A stretch of 64,000 bases of DNA from Polynucleobacter sinensis. Lineage in GTDB: Bacteria > Pseudomonadota > Gammaproteobacteria > Burkholderiales > Burkholderiaceae. Each line of letters opens with the position of its first letter. Within the stretch, counting starts at the first letter, position 1. Location: NCBI RefSeq assembly GCF_001595985.1, contig NZ_LOJJ01000003.1:598529-662528 (forward strand), in the 5' to 3' direction. A program made the position numbers and the translations under genes. The notes beneath the pieces are model-generated. The model worked only from the letters and a program-made list of their open reading frames with translations. It did not search any database and was not told where the DNA came from. This document shows, piece by piece, positions 32,360 to 43,195 of this stretch.

Positions 32360-35300
32360 TTAAGCTGCCTCCACCATAGAAACCGCAGAAGAAATATCCA
32401 CAGCAACAATTCGTGACACACCCTGCTCTTGCATGGTGACGCCAATGAGTTGGTGGGCAATTTCCATCGTGATCTTGTTGTGTGAAATAAATACAAACTG
32501 TGTCTTGTCTGACATTTTGGCAACCATCTGCGCATAGCGCAAGGTGTTTGCATCATCTAGCGGTGCATCGACCTCATCAAGCAAACAGAACGGTGCAGGA
32601 TTGAGGAGGAATAAAGAGAAGACCAAAGCAATAGCTGTTAGGGCTTTCTCACCACCAGATAAGAGGTAGATAGAACTATTTTTCTTGCCTGGAGGCTGAG
32701 CCATCACTTGAACACCAGCATCTAAAATCTCCTCGCCAGTCATCACCAACTCGGCATGCCCACCACCGAAGAGCTCAGGGAATAACTTACCAAAATGGGT
32801 ATTAACCTGGTCGAAAGTACCTTGAAGGAGATCACGAGTTTCCGCATCAATCTTAGCAATTGCATCAGTCAAAGTCTGCATCGCTTCATTCAAGTCAGCT
32901 GATTGTGCATCCAAGAATTGCTTACGTTCACGGGAACTTGCCAACTCATCCAGAGCAGCCATATTGACCGGACCCAAAGACTGAATTTCAGAATTGAGAC
33001 GATTAACTTCTGTTTGTAACGCACCCACTTTAAGGTCTGGGCTAAAGCTTGCCTCAAGAGCAGTTAAATCAGCCTCAGCATCAGCCAATAAGGTTGCAAA
33101 TTGCTCATAATTCAATCGAGCAGCCTGCTCACGTAACTGCAAATCAACTACCTTATCCCGCATTGGTTGAAGGCTACGCTCAATCTGCAAGCGCGCTTCA
33201 TCCGCCTCCCGCAACTGATGCAATAAGGCATCTTGCTCTGTACGTGCATTTGCTAACGCTGCTTCACGCGCACTTCGGGCCAGCAATAAGCCCTGCAATT
33301 TATCTTGCGCCTCTTCATCGCTAAGACTCTCTAGTTCTTGCTCTGAAGTAGCCTGCTTATCCTGAATCTCCATGATCTGAACACGCGCAGTACTTTGGTC
33401 GCGTTGCAAATCTGCAATACGCTGTTGTAATGAACGAGTCGCGAATGCAGCTTCTTGAGCAGACATCTCCGCAATGCGCAAGGATTCGCGTAATCGATCG
33501 CGTTCTTGCGTCGCTAGCTCTAACTTCTCTTGGGCCACTGCAAGATTTTCCTGTAGACCTTGCTTAGACTCCTCAGACTGAGCAAGTTCGGCGGCCGATT
33601 GCTCTTGGGTTTGTGTTAACTGCTCGATCTGCTGACGCAGTTCGCTTAGCTCACCCTGAATTTGTTCAGCACGCTGGCTGTACTTTTCTTCAGCCTGAGT
33701 TAATTGCATTCTTTCCACTTCAAAGCCGTGAACCTCTTGCACCGCTTGCTCTGCAGCAATGCGAGTCTGCTCGGCAGCTTGGTGGGCAGCTTGGTAATTA
33801 GCAACGCATTGATCTAACTCACCCTGTAACTCACTCTGGATTAATTTCTGTGCACGCAATTGCTTTTCAAGACCTTCCATCTCTTGAGCACGTGCCAACA
33901 TACCGGCTTGCTCTGAGTCTGCCGCATACAACTGAACGCCAACACGACTCACCAAATGACCTTGCTGAGTAACGAGTGCGCCACCAGCAGGCAACTTCTC
34001 GCGACGATGCAATGCATCTTCCAGGCTATTGGCAATATAGATGTTATCTAGCCACTCTTGTAGTACAGCAGAAACACGCGGCGCTCCTGCACTTTGAACA
34101 CGGGTTAATAGTGGAATGAAATCTGTAGGCACAGCAGTGTGCGCTGGAGAAATCTCCTCCGTCAGGAGAATAGCCAAACGACTTGGAGGCGCATCGTTCG
34201 CTAAAGCCAAAGTTTCCTGAACACTCTTCGCCGTAACAGCTGCGAGACGCTCACGAAGGACTGACTCTAGTGCGGCTTCCCAACCGCTTTCTACTTTGAG
34301 CTCTTGCCAAAGGCGTTTACTCTCTTTTAATCCCTTGCTCTCTAACCATGGGCCAATCTTGCCCTGAGCCTGAACGCTTGCTTGCAAGGCAGTTAAGGCT
34401 GTCAGCTTAGCTTCGGTTTGAGCCAATTCTTGATTAGCAGTCTGGATCTGCTGTTGAGCCGTATTACGAGCCTCATCAGCTGCTGGTACACGTTGTTGCG
34501 CTTCACCAGCCTTTTGTCTTGCCTCGTCTACTTTTCGCTGCGCCATCGCATGACGGTCAATCGCCATTTGCAATGCCTCAGCATCAGGCCTACGCATACC
34601 AGCAAGTTCAGCCTCTAAACGGGTATCGCGCCCTTTTAATTCTTCCAATTGATTGGCAATTGCTTTAACCCGCTCACCCAAACTAGCCAAGCGTTGATCA
34701 ATATTTGCCAAATTCTCTCGTGCGTCATTGAGCTCACGCGCATGAACTTGATATGCCTCTTCGCGACTTGGCATCTGCTCTTGCAAGCCAGCTAAATCAG
34801 CCAATAACGCTTGCTCTTTTTCCGTTGCCAAACCTAATTCGTGTTCAGCTGTGCGCTGTGCTTGTGCAGCATCTGTTTCTTGAACAGTCCAGCGCTGTAA
34901 CTGGGCCTGCAAATCTTGTGTTTGCTGCTGTAAACGTTGACGAGCTTCTTGCACATAACGGATCTGTGACTCTACTTGGCTCACATCCGCATTTGTTTGA
35001 TAGAGATCACCTTGTGCTTGAGAAACCTTATCTTGCAATGCGTATTGCTCTGTACGCATCGTCTCGAGCTCAGTTTCAGCATGGCGCATTTTTGCGGTCT
35101 GCTCTTCCAAGCTCACCTGCGTATCACGAATGCCATTAGCATGACGCTCTTGTTCTTTACCAGCCTCGGTTTGGCGCACGAACCACAACAACTGCTGTTG
35201 TGATTTCATTTCCGTCGAAAGCTCGGCATGGCGCTCAGCCACAGTTGCCTGCTTCTCTAGTCGCGTCAACTGCTGATCTAGCTCTCGCAGAATATCTTCA

Positions 35301-35881
35301 ACCCGAACCAAGTTCTCTTTAGTATCTTCGAGACGTGAAGCCGTTTCTTTGCGACGCTCTTTATATTTGGATACGCCGGCAGCTTCTTCCAGGAAAACAC
35401 GTAACTCTTCTGGCTTAGCTTCCAAGATACGATTGATGGTTCCTTGACCAATGATGGCGTAGCCCCTTGGCCCCATACCAGTACCCAAGAAAATATCTTG
35501 AATGTCTTTGCGACGTACAACCTGATTATTAACGTAGTAGCTAGAATTCCCATCACGTGTTAATACACGCTTTACCGCTAACTCGGTAAATGCACTCCAC
35601 TGTCCTTGAGCGCGCCCATCAGCGTTATCAAAAATAAGCTCTACGCTTGCACGACCAGACGGTTTTCGTAAACCAGAACCATTAAAAATGACATCTTGCA
35701 TCGATTCGCCACGCAACTCACTGGCGCGAGACTCTCCCAAAACCCAGCGAACGGCGTCAATAATGTTCGACTTTCCGCAACCATTAGGGCCCACAACACC
35801 GATCAATTGACCTGGCATCTCAAAATGGGTGGGATCGACGAACGACTTAAAGCCGGAAAGTTTGATGGATTTCAGTTGCAC
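32360..35881 (-). CDS. smc: Chromosome segregation protein SMC
   Basis: SMC is the condensin ATPase that organises and segregates the chromosome. The 1173-residue protein has an N-terminal Walker A motif GPNGCGKSNIIDAVRWVLGE, long coiled coils (about 170-500 and 660-1000), a hinge in between (about 510-650), and C-terminal LLSGGEKALTAIALVFSLF and CLLDEVDAPLDDAN for the signature and Walker B motifs. It starts with GTG at 35881 (QLKSIKLSGFKSFVDPTHF follows). It is divergent from dapD across 175 bp. Confidence 0.97.
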   Translation of the reverse strand: MQLKSIKLSGFKSFVDPTHFEMPGQLIGVVGPNGCGKSNIIDAVRWVLGESRASELRGESMQDVIFNGSGLRKPSGRASVELIFDNADGRAQGQWSAFTELAVKRVLTRDGNSSYYVNNQVVRRKDIQDIFLGTGMGPRGYAIIGQGTINRILEAKPEELRVFLEEAAGVSKYKERRKETASRLEDTKENLVRVEDILRELDQQLTRLEKQATVAERHAELSTEMKSQQQLLWFVRQTEAGKEQERHANGIRDTQVSLEEQTAKMRHAETELETMRTEQYALQDKVSQAQGDLYQTNADVSQVESQIRYVQEARQRLQQQTQDLQAQLQRWTVQETDAAQAQRTAEHELGLATEKEQALLADLAGLQEQMPSREEAYQVHARELNDARENLANIDQRLASLGERVKAIANQLEELKGRDTRLEAELAGMRRPDAEALQMAIDRHAMAQRKVDEARQKAGEAQQRVPAADEARNTAQQQIQTANQELAQTEAKLTALTALQASVQAQGKIGPWLESKGLKESKRLWQELKVESGWEAALESVLRERLAAVTAKSVQETLALANDAPPSRLAILLTEEISPAHTAVPTDFIPLLTRVQSAGAPRVSAVLQEWLDNIYIANSLEDALHRREKLPAGGALVTQQGHLVSRVGVQLYAADSEQAGMLARAQEMEGLEKQLRAQKLIQSELQGELDQCVANYQAAHQAAEQTRIAAEQAVQEVHGFEVERMQLTQAEEKYSQRAEQIQGELSELRQQIEQLTQTQEQSAAELAQSEESKQGLQENLAVAQEKLELATQERDRLRESLRIAEMSAQEAAFATRSLQQRIADLQRDQSTARVQIMEIQDKQATSEQELESLSDEEAQDKLQGLLLARSAREAALANARTEQDALLHQLREADEARLQIERSLQPMRDKVVDLQLREQAARLNYEQFATLLADAEADLTALEASFSPDLKVGALQTEVNRLNSEIQSLGPVNMAALDELASSRERKQFLDAQSADLNEAMQTLTDAIAKIDAETRDLLQGTFDQVNTHFGKLFPELFGGGHAELVMTGEEILDAGVQVMAQPPGKKNSSIYLLSGGEKALTAIALVFSLFLLNPAPFCLLDEVDAPLDDANTLRYAQMVAKMSDKTQFVFISHNKITMEIAHQLIGVTMQEQGVSRIVAVDISSAVSMVEAA

Positions 35882-35993
35882 GGCGTACTTTGCAGGGAAA
35901 AAAGGGGTTCAAATAAAGGGGGTAAAAATTAATACTAAAGTGGGAAGATGATAGCAAGCTTGGAGCTCCTCGGACGGGTTTTTGCCCCATCGA

Positions 35994-35999
35994 TATAAT
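35994..35999 (+). promoter_or_regulatory. Predicted -10 element for dapD
   Basis: A perfect TATAAT lies 58 bp upstream of the dapD ATG in the smc/dapD divergent region. The matching -35 position reads CGGACG, a poor fit, so the promoter call is tentative. Confidence 0.4.
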
Positions 36000-36056
36000 G
36001 ATAAATCTACATCCAGGGTCAAAACCCCTTAACAATCTGATAGTTAACTGAAAAGC

Positions 36057-36884
36057 ATGAGCCAATCACCACAAAGCATCATCGAACAAGCCTGGGAAAA
36101 CCGCGCAAATCTCTCTCCTGAAGCAGTTTCCGGGGAAATTCGTAACGCCGTTAACGCCGTCCTTGAGGGCTTAAATACAGGCAATATTCGTGTGGCGGAA
36201 CGTCGCAGTGTTGGGGTATGGGAAGTAAATCAATGGGTCAAAAAGGCTGTTTTGCTCTCTTTTCGCCTAGAGGACAACAAACCCATGGGGGCTGGTGGTT
36301 ACACGCAGTTCTATGACAAGGTTCCTAGCAAGTTTGAAAACTACACTGCCGAAGATTTTGCCAATGGCGGCTTCCGCGTCGTACCCCCAGCTATCGCTCG
36401 TCGCGGTTCATTTATCGGCAAAAATGCTGTTTTAATGCCTTCATACGTCAATATTGGCGCTTATGTAGGCGAAGGAACAATGGTTGATACCTGGGCGACC
36501 GTAGGCTCATGTGCCCAAATTGGTAAAAACGTTCACCTTTCTGGCGGCGTTGGTATTGGCGGGGTTTTGGAGCCGATCCAGGCTGGCCCTGTGATTATTG
36601 AAGATAACTGCTTTATTGGCGCCCGCTCTGAGGTTGTCGAAGGCGTTGTCATTGAAGAAAATGCCGTGCTCTCAATGGGCGTTTACATTGGTCAAAGCAC
36701 CAAGATTTATGACCGTGAGACCGGTGAAATCCATTACGGCCGCGTTCCAGCTGGCTCTGTTGTGGTCCCAGGCTCCCTTCCTTCCCCTTGCGGCAAATAC
36801 AGCCTCTACGCCGCGGTCATTGTTAAAAAGGTAGATGCCCAGACGAGAGCCAAGACTGCCATTAACGAACTATTGCGCGATTAA
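36057..36884 (+). CDS. dapD: 2,3,4,5-tetrahydropyridine-2,6-dicarboxylate N-succinyltransferase
   Basis: DapD makes N-succinyl-2-amino-6-ketopimelate in the succinylase branch of lysine and meso-diaminopimelate synthesis. The 275-residue protein has an N-terminal helical domain, a left-handed beta-helix ([39 protein letters not shown]) and a C-terminal domain ending in NELLRD. Length equals the family norm. dapE follows after 6 bp, so two successive-stage enzymes of the pathway are co-transcribed. Confidence 0.97.
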   Translation: MSQSPQSIIEQAWENRANLSPEAVSGEIRNAVNAVLEGLNTGNIRVAERRSVGVWEVNQWVKKAVLLSFRLEDNKPMGAGGYTQFYDKVPSKFENYTAEDFANGGFRVVPPAIARRGSFIGKNAVLMPSYVNIGAYVGEGTMVDTWATVGSCAQIGKNVHLSGGVGIGGVLEPIQAGPVIIEDNCFIGARSEVVEGVVIEENAVLSMGVYIGQSTKIYDRETGEIHYGRVPAGSVVVPGSLPSPCGKYSLYAAVIVKKVDAQTRAKTAINELLRD

Positions 36885-36890
36885 TCGGCA

Positions 36891-38042
36891 ATGAGCGCCA
36901 CCCTCGAACTGACTGAAGCCCTCATTGCTTGCCGCTCGGTTACACCGGCGGATGGCGGCTGCCAGGAACTTATTGCCAAAAGATTGCAGGCGATTGGCTT
37001 TCATACTGAAAGCGTTGTGAGCGGCCCTGAGAACTTTCAGGTAACCAATCTGTGGGCGATTAAAAAGGGGGCGGCGGGTGATCAGGGTGAAGTTCTGATG
37101 TTCGCAGGTCATACCGATGTTGTGCCCACCGGACCGCTTGAGAAATGGGATAGCGATCCATTTACCCCCACCATTCGTGATGGCATGCTCTACGGTCGCG
37201 GTGCAGCGGACATGAAGACCTCTTTGGCGGCATTCGTAGTGGCCACCGAAGAATTTGTTGTAACACATCCTAATCACAAAGGTTCGATTGCCTTCTTAAT
37301 CACTAGCGATGAAGAAGGTCCAGCCAACGATGGCACGGTCGTCATGTGCGAACGACTCCAAAAGCATGGGCAGCGCCTTGATTACTGCGTTATTGGAGAA
37401 CCCACATCAGTAGATCAACTGGGTGACATGATTAAAAATGGTCGTCGCGGCTCCCTTTCAGGCAAACTCAAGATTAAAGGGGTTCAGGCGCATATTGCTT
37501 ACCCCCACTTAGGCAAGAATCCCATTCACCTCTCCGCACCCGCAATTCAGGCTTTGGTTGAAACCGAGTGGGACAAGGGAAATCAATATTTCCAGCCAAC
37601 GAGCTTCCAAATTTCCAATATTCATGCAGGTACTGGCGCCAACAATGTCATTCCAAATGAACTAACTATCGACTTCAACTTTCGCTTTTCAACTGAGAGT
37701 AAGCCAGAGGAGTTGCGCAGTCGCCTTGAGAAAATATTGAGTGCTGCTGGTCTTGAATTTGAGATTGACTGGGTGCTTGGCGGCAGCCCCTTTATCACTG
37801 GCGATGGCGCTCTTGCTGGAGCCCTTCGCAAGGCCATTAAAACGGAAACTAAGGTCGATGCTGAACTCTCCACCACTGGAGGCACTAGTGACGGCCGCTT
37901 TATTGCCAAGATTTGTAAAGAGGTGGTGGAATTTGGCCCACTCAATGCAACCAGTCATAAGATTAATGAGTGCGTTAACATCGACGACGTTGTTCCTCTA
38001 AAAAATATCTTCCGTAAGACTCTCGAGCAATTGATTGCTTGA
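36891..38042 (+). CDS. dapE: Succinyl-diaminopimelate desuccinylase
   Basis: DapE hydrolyses N-succinyl-LL-diaminopimelate to LL-diaminopimelate. The 383-residue M20 metallohydrolase has [12 protein letters not shown] (first metal ligand), [14 protein letters not shown] (bridging Asp), [12 protein letters not shown] (catalytic and metal Glu), an inserted dimerisation domain (about 185-295), and [11 protein letters not shown] with the last His ligand. It lies between dapD and prmB. Confidence 0.97.
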   Translation: MSATLELTEALIACRSVTPADGGCQELIAKRLQAIGFHTESVVSGPENFQVTNLWAIKKGAAGDQGEVLMFAGHTDVVPTGPLEKWDSDPFTPTIRDGMLYGRGAADMKTSLAAFVVATEEFVVTHPNHKGSIAFLITSDEEGPANDGTVVMCERLQKHGQRLDYCVIGEPTSVDQLGDMIKNGRRGSLSGKLKIKGVQAHIAYPHLGKNPIHLSAPAIQALVETEWDKGNQYFQPTSFQISNIHAGTGANNVIPNELTIDFNFRFSTESKPEELRSRLEKILSAAGLEFEIDWVLGGSPFITGDGALAGALRKAIKTETKVDAELSTTGGTSDGRFIAKICKEVVEFGPLNATSHKINECVNIDDVVPLKNIFRKTLEQLIA

Positions 38043-38047
38043 GACAA

Positions 38048-38956
38048 ATGAACAATTCCATGGACCCTGAGCCTCAACAAACGCTAACCTTAGATCAGTG
38101 TATTGATCAAATAGCTCAACAACTTGATGCTGCGGATTTGTTTTATGGTCACGGCGCCATTGATGCTCAAAGCGAAGCCCTGTGGATTGCCAGCAAGCAA
38201 TTAGATCTCAGCCCTACTGATGCTCTGGATCATTTGGATCGCATGATGAGCGCAGAGCAAATTCGCAAAGCACTGGAAATTACCGATACCCGAATTCGTA
38301 CACGCAAGCCCCTAGCCTACATCCTGGGTGAGGCCTGGTTAATGGGCGTTCAGTTCTACTCTAGTGAGCAAAGCATTGTCCCCCGCTCCTGGATTGCCGA
38401 GCTCATTGTGGATGGCTCGCTTGAGCCTTGGCTGCCTGCAGATGGCAAAGCACTTGATTTATGTACTGGTAATGGCTCGCTAGCCATCCTACTGGCGCTA
38501 TCCTGTCCCGATATTCATGTGAGCGCTTGCGATATTAGCCTACCCGCATTGGCGGTCGCATCACGCAACCTTGATCGCCATGGACTCACATCGCAAGTTG
38601 AATTGTTTGATGGAGATTTATGGGATGCATTGCCTGAGCCGCATGATGACAATCGCTTTGATCTCATTATTTGCAATCCGCCTTATGTCAACACCAGCTC
38701 AATGAATGCGCTGCCAGCCGAATACCATGCAGAACCCGCCTTAGCTCTGGCAGGTGGAGATGACGGTATGGATCTGATTCGAAAAATTATTGCTGGTGCC
38801 CCAGACTACCTCTCTGAGCGTGGCGCACTCCTAATTGAAATCGGCAATGAATATGAGAACTTTAAAAAGGCTTTCCCACAGATTCCAGTCATTTGGATGG
38901 AAGTCTCCGCTGGAGATGAGCAAGTTCTTCTTATTCAAGCAGAAGACTTGCATTAA
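38048..38956 (+). CDS. prmB: 50S ribosomal protein L3 glutamine N5-methyltransferase
   Basis: PrmB methylates a glutamine of ribosomal protein L3. The 302-residue protein has a helical N-terminal domain, the SAM motif ALDLCTGNGSLAILLAL and the catalytic NPPY motif in LIICNPPYVNTSSMNALP. It is closer to PrmB than to PrmC by its N-terminal LFYGHGAIDAQSEALWI stretch. The frame opens with TTG at 38039 inside dapE, but the ATG at 38048, just after the dapE stop, is preferred. It converges on radA with 13 bp between the stops. Confidence 0.93.
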   Translation: MNNSMDPEPQQTLTLDQCIDQIAQQLDAADLFYGHGAIDAQSEALWIASKQLDLSPTDALDHLDRMMSAEQIRKALEITDTRIRTRKPLAYILGEAWLMGVQFYSSEQSIVPRSWIAELIVDGSLEPWLPADGKALDLCTGNGSLAILLALSCPDIHVSACDISLPALAVASRNLDRHGLTSQVELFDGDLWDALPEPHDDNRFDLIICNPPYVNTSSMNALPAEYHAEPALALAGGDDGMDLIRKIIAGAPDYLSERGALLIEIGNEYENFKKAFPQIPVIWMEVSAGDEQVLLIQAEDLH

Positions 38957-38969
38957 GCTTGCTACTACC

Positions 38970-40334
38970 TTAGCTTAGCTCTGCTGCCGCAGAGATCGCT
39001 TGATCAATGCGCTCTACTGGTATCACCTTTAATCCCGGAATCTTTGTCTTGGGCATATTAGCCTTAGGAATAATTGCCACGGTAAATCCAAGTTTCGCTG
39101 CCTCTTTAAGGCGCTCCTGACCACGTGGGCACGGACGAATCTCACCAGCAAGTCCAACCTCACCAAAGACGATGAGCTCTTTTGGTAATGCCTTATTGCG
39201 AATGGATGACTGGATTGCTAGAAGCACCGCTAAGTCAGCAGCCGGCTCTGAAATCTTGACGCCACCAACCGCATTTAAAAAGACATCTTGATCAAAGCAT
39301 GCTACACCCGCATGGCGATGCAGTACCGCCAGCAGCATTGCTAAGCGTGCCTGCTCCAACCCCACCGCCAATCTTCTAGGATTTGGAATATGCGCAGTAT
39401 CTACTAAAGCCTGGATTTCGACTAATAATGGACGACTACCCTCTTGAGTCACAAGCACACAAGCCCCTGGAACCATCTCCGCATGCTGAGATAAAAAGAT
39501 AGCTGAAGGATTGGCAACGCCGCGCAGACCTTTTTCAGTCATAGCAAAAACACCCAACTCATTGACCGCACCAAAACGATTTTTGATGGATCGAACCAGT
39601 CTGAATGAAGAATGTGTATCACCCTCGAAATACAATACGGTATCCACAATATGCTCGAGCACTCGAGGTCCAGCTAAATGACCATCCTTAGTCACATGCC
39701 CAACCATCAATACGCAAATACCACTGGACTTCGCAGCTCTCGTTAATTGCGCAGCGCACTCACGAACCTGGGCAACTGAACCGGGAGCTGAACTTAATAC
39801 CTCTGAATACAAAGTCTGTATTGAATCAACTACCAACACCTGCGGCTTTACCGTATCCATAATGGATAAAAGCTTTTCAAGCTGAATCTCAGCAAGCACC
39901 TCCAACTGTGGAGCATCCAAGGCGATGCGCTTAGCACGCAGTGCAATCTGCGCAGCGGATTCTTCTCCACTACTGTAGAGCACATTCATACCTGAAGCGC
40001 TCATCTCAGCCAAGGCTTGCAAGAGTAAGGTGGATTTACCAATACCAGGATCACCACCAAGGAGCACAACACCACCGGGAACAAGACCGCCACCAAGCAC
40101 GCGATCAAATTCCTCAACACCAGTACTGAATCTTGGAAGATCTTCAGCTGTGATGGCAGATAATTTTTGACGAGGCAATGATTGAGCTAACCCCTGGAAG
40201 CGGGAGTTTGAACTGACCTCCGGCAAACCCTCTTCAAGAGTGTTCCAAGCCTGACAGGATGGGCATTGCCCCTGCCACTTGGCTGATGTTCCGCCACATG
40301 ACTGACAGATGTAGATTGTTTTAATCTTAGCCAA
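38970..40334 (-). CDS. radA: DNA repair protein RadA
   Basis: RadA is a RecA-like ATPase that drives branch migration in recombinational repair. It has an N-terminal C4 zinc finger (CQSCGGTSAKWQGQCPSC), Walker A GGDPGIGKSTLLL, the KNRFG motif and a C-terminal Lon protease-like domain (GLAGEIRPCPRGQERLKEAA). The start is placed at the TTG at 40334, giving (M)AKIKTIYICQSCGG and 454 residues, matching the usual family N-terminus (E. coli about 460). The ATG at 40388 would add 18 residues encoded inside the upstream gene. No clear ribosome site precedes the TTG, so translation may depend on the gene ending 4 bp upstream. Confidence 0.93.
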   Translation of the reverse strand: MAKIKTIYICQSCGGTSAKWQGQCPSCQAWNTLEEGLPEVSSNSRFQGLAQSLPRQKLSAITAEDLPRFSTGVEEFDRVLGGGLVPGGVVLLGGDPGIGKSTLLLQALAEMSASGMNVLYSSGEESAAQIALRAKRIALDAPQLEVLAEIQLEKLLSIMDTVKPQVLVVDSIQTLYSEVLSSAPGSVAQVRECAAQLTRAAKSSGICVLMVGHVTKDGHLAGPRVLEHIVDTVLYFEGDTHSSFRLVRSIKNRFGAVNELGVFAMTEKGLRGVANPSAIFLSQHAEMVPGACVLVTQEGSRPLLVEIQALVDTAHIPNPRRLAVGLEQARLAMLLAVLHRHAGVACFDQDVFLNAVGGVKISEPAADLAVLLAIQSSIRNKALPKELIVFGEVGLAGEIRPCPRGQERLKEAAKLGFTVAIIPKANMPKTKIPGLKVIPVERIDQAISAAAELS

Positions 40335-40338
40335 TGGA

Positions 40339-40848
40339 TTAATCGAGCTGAGTGCCCGCTTTATTTTCTTGAGCGCGCTTAGGCGCATCTTTACGACGTT
40401 GATCTAAGTCTGCAGCGCGAGCGGCAGCGGCCTTTTGCTTTTCTTCAAACTCTCTCTGGTTAGATGCACGTTCAGCAGCTTTTTCTGGTGAGGCGCGCTC
40501 GGCTATTTTCTTAGCATCCCTTTGATCCTTCAGGCTAGCGCGCAATTTACGCTGCACTTCATGCAGATCCACCTCTTGAGCTCGAATCGGATCAATTTCC
40601 CTACGATATTCTGCGCGAGACTCACTTAAACAGCGATTGACCCAATACTTTTGGTAGCACTCTGAGTTGGTTTTTTCCCAACGATATTTAGCCCAATCAC
40701 GCTGTAGCTCCAGCTCACGCTCAATCTTATCCAAACGCTCTAATTCGGCCTCTTCAGCCGGAGTCGCCAATATCAAGCTGCTGAAAGAGCAAATTAGCAG
40801 AAATGCACTGCAAGAAAGTAAAGCGCGAATTGAGAGTGGTTTTCTCAA
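40339..40848 (-). CDS. Small exported coiled-coil protein of unknown function
   Basis: I do not recognise a named family. The 169-residue protein has a signal peptide ([19 protein letters not shown], cleavage near LILA-TPAEE) and then a highly charged, helical, Ala/Glu/Lys/Arg-rich body with two cysteines (about residues 64 and 73: [15 protein letters not shown]) that could form a disulfide in the periplasm. The C-terminal half (residues 100-169) looks like a coiled coil. Its ATG overlaps the kup stop as ATGA and it ends 4 bp before radA, so it is translated from the kup transcript. Confidence 0.8.
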   Translation of the reverse strand: MRKPLSIRALLSCSAFLLICSFSSLILATPAEEAELERLDKIERELELQRDWAKYRWEKTNSECYQKYWVNRCLSESRAEYRREIDPIRAQEVDLHEVQRKLRASLKDQRDAKKIAERASPEKAAERASNQREFEEKQKAAAARAADLDQRRKDAPKRAQENKAGTQLD

Positions 40849-42785
40849 ATTTCCACCTTTGCACCAAGCTCAACCAAACGGTTAGCAGGAATCTTAAAGA
40901 AGTCTGATTGACGACCCGCGTTTTGATACATCCAGCAAAACAAGCGCTCACGCCAGATGGCCATACCAGGAATGGCGGATGGGACAATGGTATCGCGTGA
41001 TAAGAAAAATGAAGTTGTCATCAAGTCAAACTTAATACCAAAGGTCTTTTCAATGAGGTGAATGATGGAGTTCATATCGGGGGTTTCTTTAAATCCATAG
41101 ACCGCACGAACCACATGAATATTTCCACCCAAATCCCTCATCGTAATACGCTCAGCATCATTCACATAGGGCACATCCCAGATGCTCACTTTTAAGAAAA
41201 ATACTCTGTTGTGAAGTACGTGATTATGTTTGAGATTGTGCAGGAAGGAAACGGGCAAATAATCGACATGGGCAGTTAAGAAAACTGCAGTGCCCTCAAC
41301 ACGATGGGGAGGATGTTTTAATAAAGATTCGATAAAACTAGCGAGCTGAATACCCTCATCCATTGCGCGTTTACGCAGAATTTGACGGCCCCTAAACCAG
41401 GTAATCAAACAAGTAAAGCACAGCAAACCAAGCGCCAAAGGATACCAACCACCATCTTTGATCTTAATTAAGTTGGCAGTCCAGAAAGCAAAATCAATCA
41501 ACATGAAAGATATGGTGATGAATGCAACTAGCAAAATATTCATCTTCCACTCTCGTAGCATTACAACTGCCAACAAGATCGTAGTGATCAGCATAGTTGA
41601 GGTCACCGATATGCCATAGGCGGCAGCCAAATTCATGGAACCCTTAAATGCAATCACGGTCGCCACAACCATAAATAGGAGTGCCCAGTTCACAATCGGT
41701 ATATAGATTTGCCCCTGCTCCGAATCCGATGTGTGGAGAATGTTCATGCGCGGCATAAAGCCTAGCAAAATAGCTTGACTCACCAATGAGTAAGCTCCAG
41801 AGATTACCGCTTGAGAAGCAATCACAGTGGCGGCTGTCGCCAAACCCACTATAGGCCACAGCGCCCAATCAGGCACCATTAAATAAAATGGGCTCTTAAT
41901 AGCCTCAGGGTTCGAGAGCAACAAAGCCCCCTGACCCAAATAATTCATTAATAGACTTGGTAAAACGATTAGCAACCAAGCGTAGCGAATTGGGGAACGC
42001 CCAAAGTGGCCCATATCTAGATATAAGGCTTCGACGCCAGTTACGACCAAAACTACTGCACCCATCACGATATAGGCTGTGGTTGGATGAGCAGCAATAA
42101 AGTTCACCGCATACATGGGATTAAATGCAGCAATGATTTGTGGTGCATTACCAATATTAATTGCCCCTAGCACCGCAAGGGTGAGAAACCAAGCTAGAGT
42201 AATGGGGCCGAAAAGCTTGCCCACTGCTGCAGTACCAAACTTCTGAATTAGGAACAGGGCAACCAAAATGATCAGGGAAATTGGAATAATAAATTTATGC
42301 AAAGCCGGCGCGGCAATTTCAATACCCTCTACCGCCGATAAAACAGAAATAGCCGGTGTAATAACAGACTCACCCAAAAGCATGCAGGCTCCGAGCATGC
42401 CTATGATCATAAAAAAGAAATAGCTTTTTGATTTGCTATCAAAAGAGCGAAGGGCCAGCGCCATCAAAGAAAGAACACCGCCCTCGCCTTTATTGTCGGC
42501 GCGCATCACAAACAAGACGTACTTGATTGTCACGACCAGAATCAAGGCCCAAATCATCATCGAAATAACGCCAAAGAGCGCTTCCGGCGAATAACTAATG
42601 CCGTGCTCAGAATCAAAACACTCCTTTAAGGCATACAGCGGACTAGTTCCAATGTCGCCAAACACGACACCAATCGCCGCAAGCATCATGACGCCAAGAC
42701 TTTTCTTATGCTCACCCTCAGGGCCGTGGACTTCCACAGGGTTTAAAAGTGTTGAGCTAGAAAATTCTGGGTTGCTAATAGACAT
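40845..42785 (-). CDS. kup: Potassium uptake protein Kup
   Basis: Kup is a proton-coupled potassium importer of the KUP/HAK/KT family in the inner membrane. The 646-residue protein starts its conserved region with [20 protein letters not shown], has about 12 membrane segments (to about residue 460: ALGGVLSL-like stretch [13 protein letters not shown], and [20 protein letters not shown]) and a cytoplasmic C-terminal domain with [15 protein letters not shown]. Length is normal. It heads a leftward kup-(small exported protein)-radA operon. Confidence 0.97.
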   Translation of the reverse strand: MSISNPEFSSSTLLNPVEVHGPEGEHKKSLGVMMLAAIGVVFGDIGTSPLYALKECFDSEHGISYSPEALFGVISMMIWALILVVTIKYVLFVMRADNKGEGGVLSLMALALRSFDSKSKSYFFFMIIGMLGACMLLGESVITPAISVLSAVEGIEIAAPALHKFIIPISLIILVALFLIQKFGTAAVGKLFGPITLAWFLTLAVLGAINIGNAPQIIAAFNPMYAVNFIAAHPTTAYIVMGAVVLVVTGVEALYLDMGHFGRSPIRYAWLLIVLPSLLMNYLGQGALLLSNPEAIKSPFYLMVPDWALWPIVGLATAATVIASQAVISGAYSLVSQAILLGFMPRMNILHTSDSEQGQIYIPIVNWALLFMVVATVIAFKGSMNLAAAYGISVTSTMLITTILLAVVMLREWKMNILLVAFITISFMLIDFAFWTANLIKIKDGGWYPLALGLLCFTCLITWFRGRQILRKRAMDEGIQLASFIESLLKHPPHRVEGTAVFLTAHVDYLPVSFLHNLKHNHVLHNRVFFLKVSIWDVPYVNDAERITMRDLGGNIHVVRAVYGFKETPDMNSIIHLIEKTFGIKFDLMTTSFFLSRDTIVPSAIPGMAIWRERLFCWMYQNAGRQSDFFKIPANRLVELGAKVEI

Positions 42786-42898
42786 CTCATAACCTTAAGG
42801 TGATGTTGCACGGCAATATGTTACTCCTTATATTGCCCCACCGAGCTCTCAAATTAAGGTCATATATTGCCTATTTCAGGACTATTTGTAGGCAAACC

Positions 42899-42928
42899 TC
42901 GACAAGAGGGGTGGAAAAATGGTAGAAT
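42899..42928 (+). promoter_or_regulatory. Promoter of the initiator tRNA gene
   Basis: TCGACA (42899-42904) and TAGAAT (42923-42928) are separated by 18 bp and lie so that transcription would start about 6 bp before the tRNA. Each box matches the sigma-70 consensus at five of six bases. Confidence 0.55.
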
Positions 42929-42940
42929 TTCAGCTTCAGA

Positions 42941-43017
<77 letters not shown>

Positions 43018-43023
43018 AACAAG

Positions 43024-43072
43024 TAAAAGGCTTTAAGGGCACATGTGTCTTTGAAGCCTTTTTTGCTTTTAT
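43024..43072 (+). terminator. Intrinsic terminator of the tRNA-fMet gene
   Basis: An imperfect inverted repeat (AAAAGGCTTTAAGG against CTTTGAAGCCTTTT) with a 10-nt loop is followed by a T-rich run (TTTTTTGCTTTT). It lies just downstream of the tRNA. Confidence 0.75.
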
Positions 43073-43195
43073 GCAAAAAGTTTACCTGCCCCATGCGCCA
43101 AACTGGGGATGAAGCTTCTCTTGTGGCATTTTTTAGAAATTGCGAAGCATTAAAATCAAGTTAAATCCACACGCATTCAAACCTTTGGAGAATAA

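Noticed and set aside
36870..37277. 135-codon minus-strand frame over dapE
   Set aside because: It is antisense to the conserved N-terminal half of dapE and has no supporting signals.
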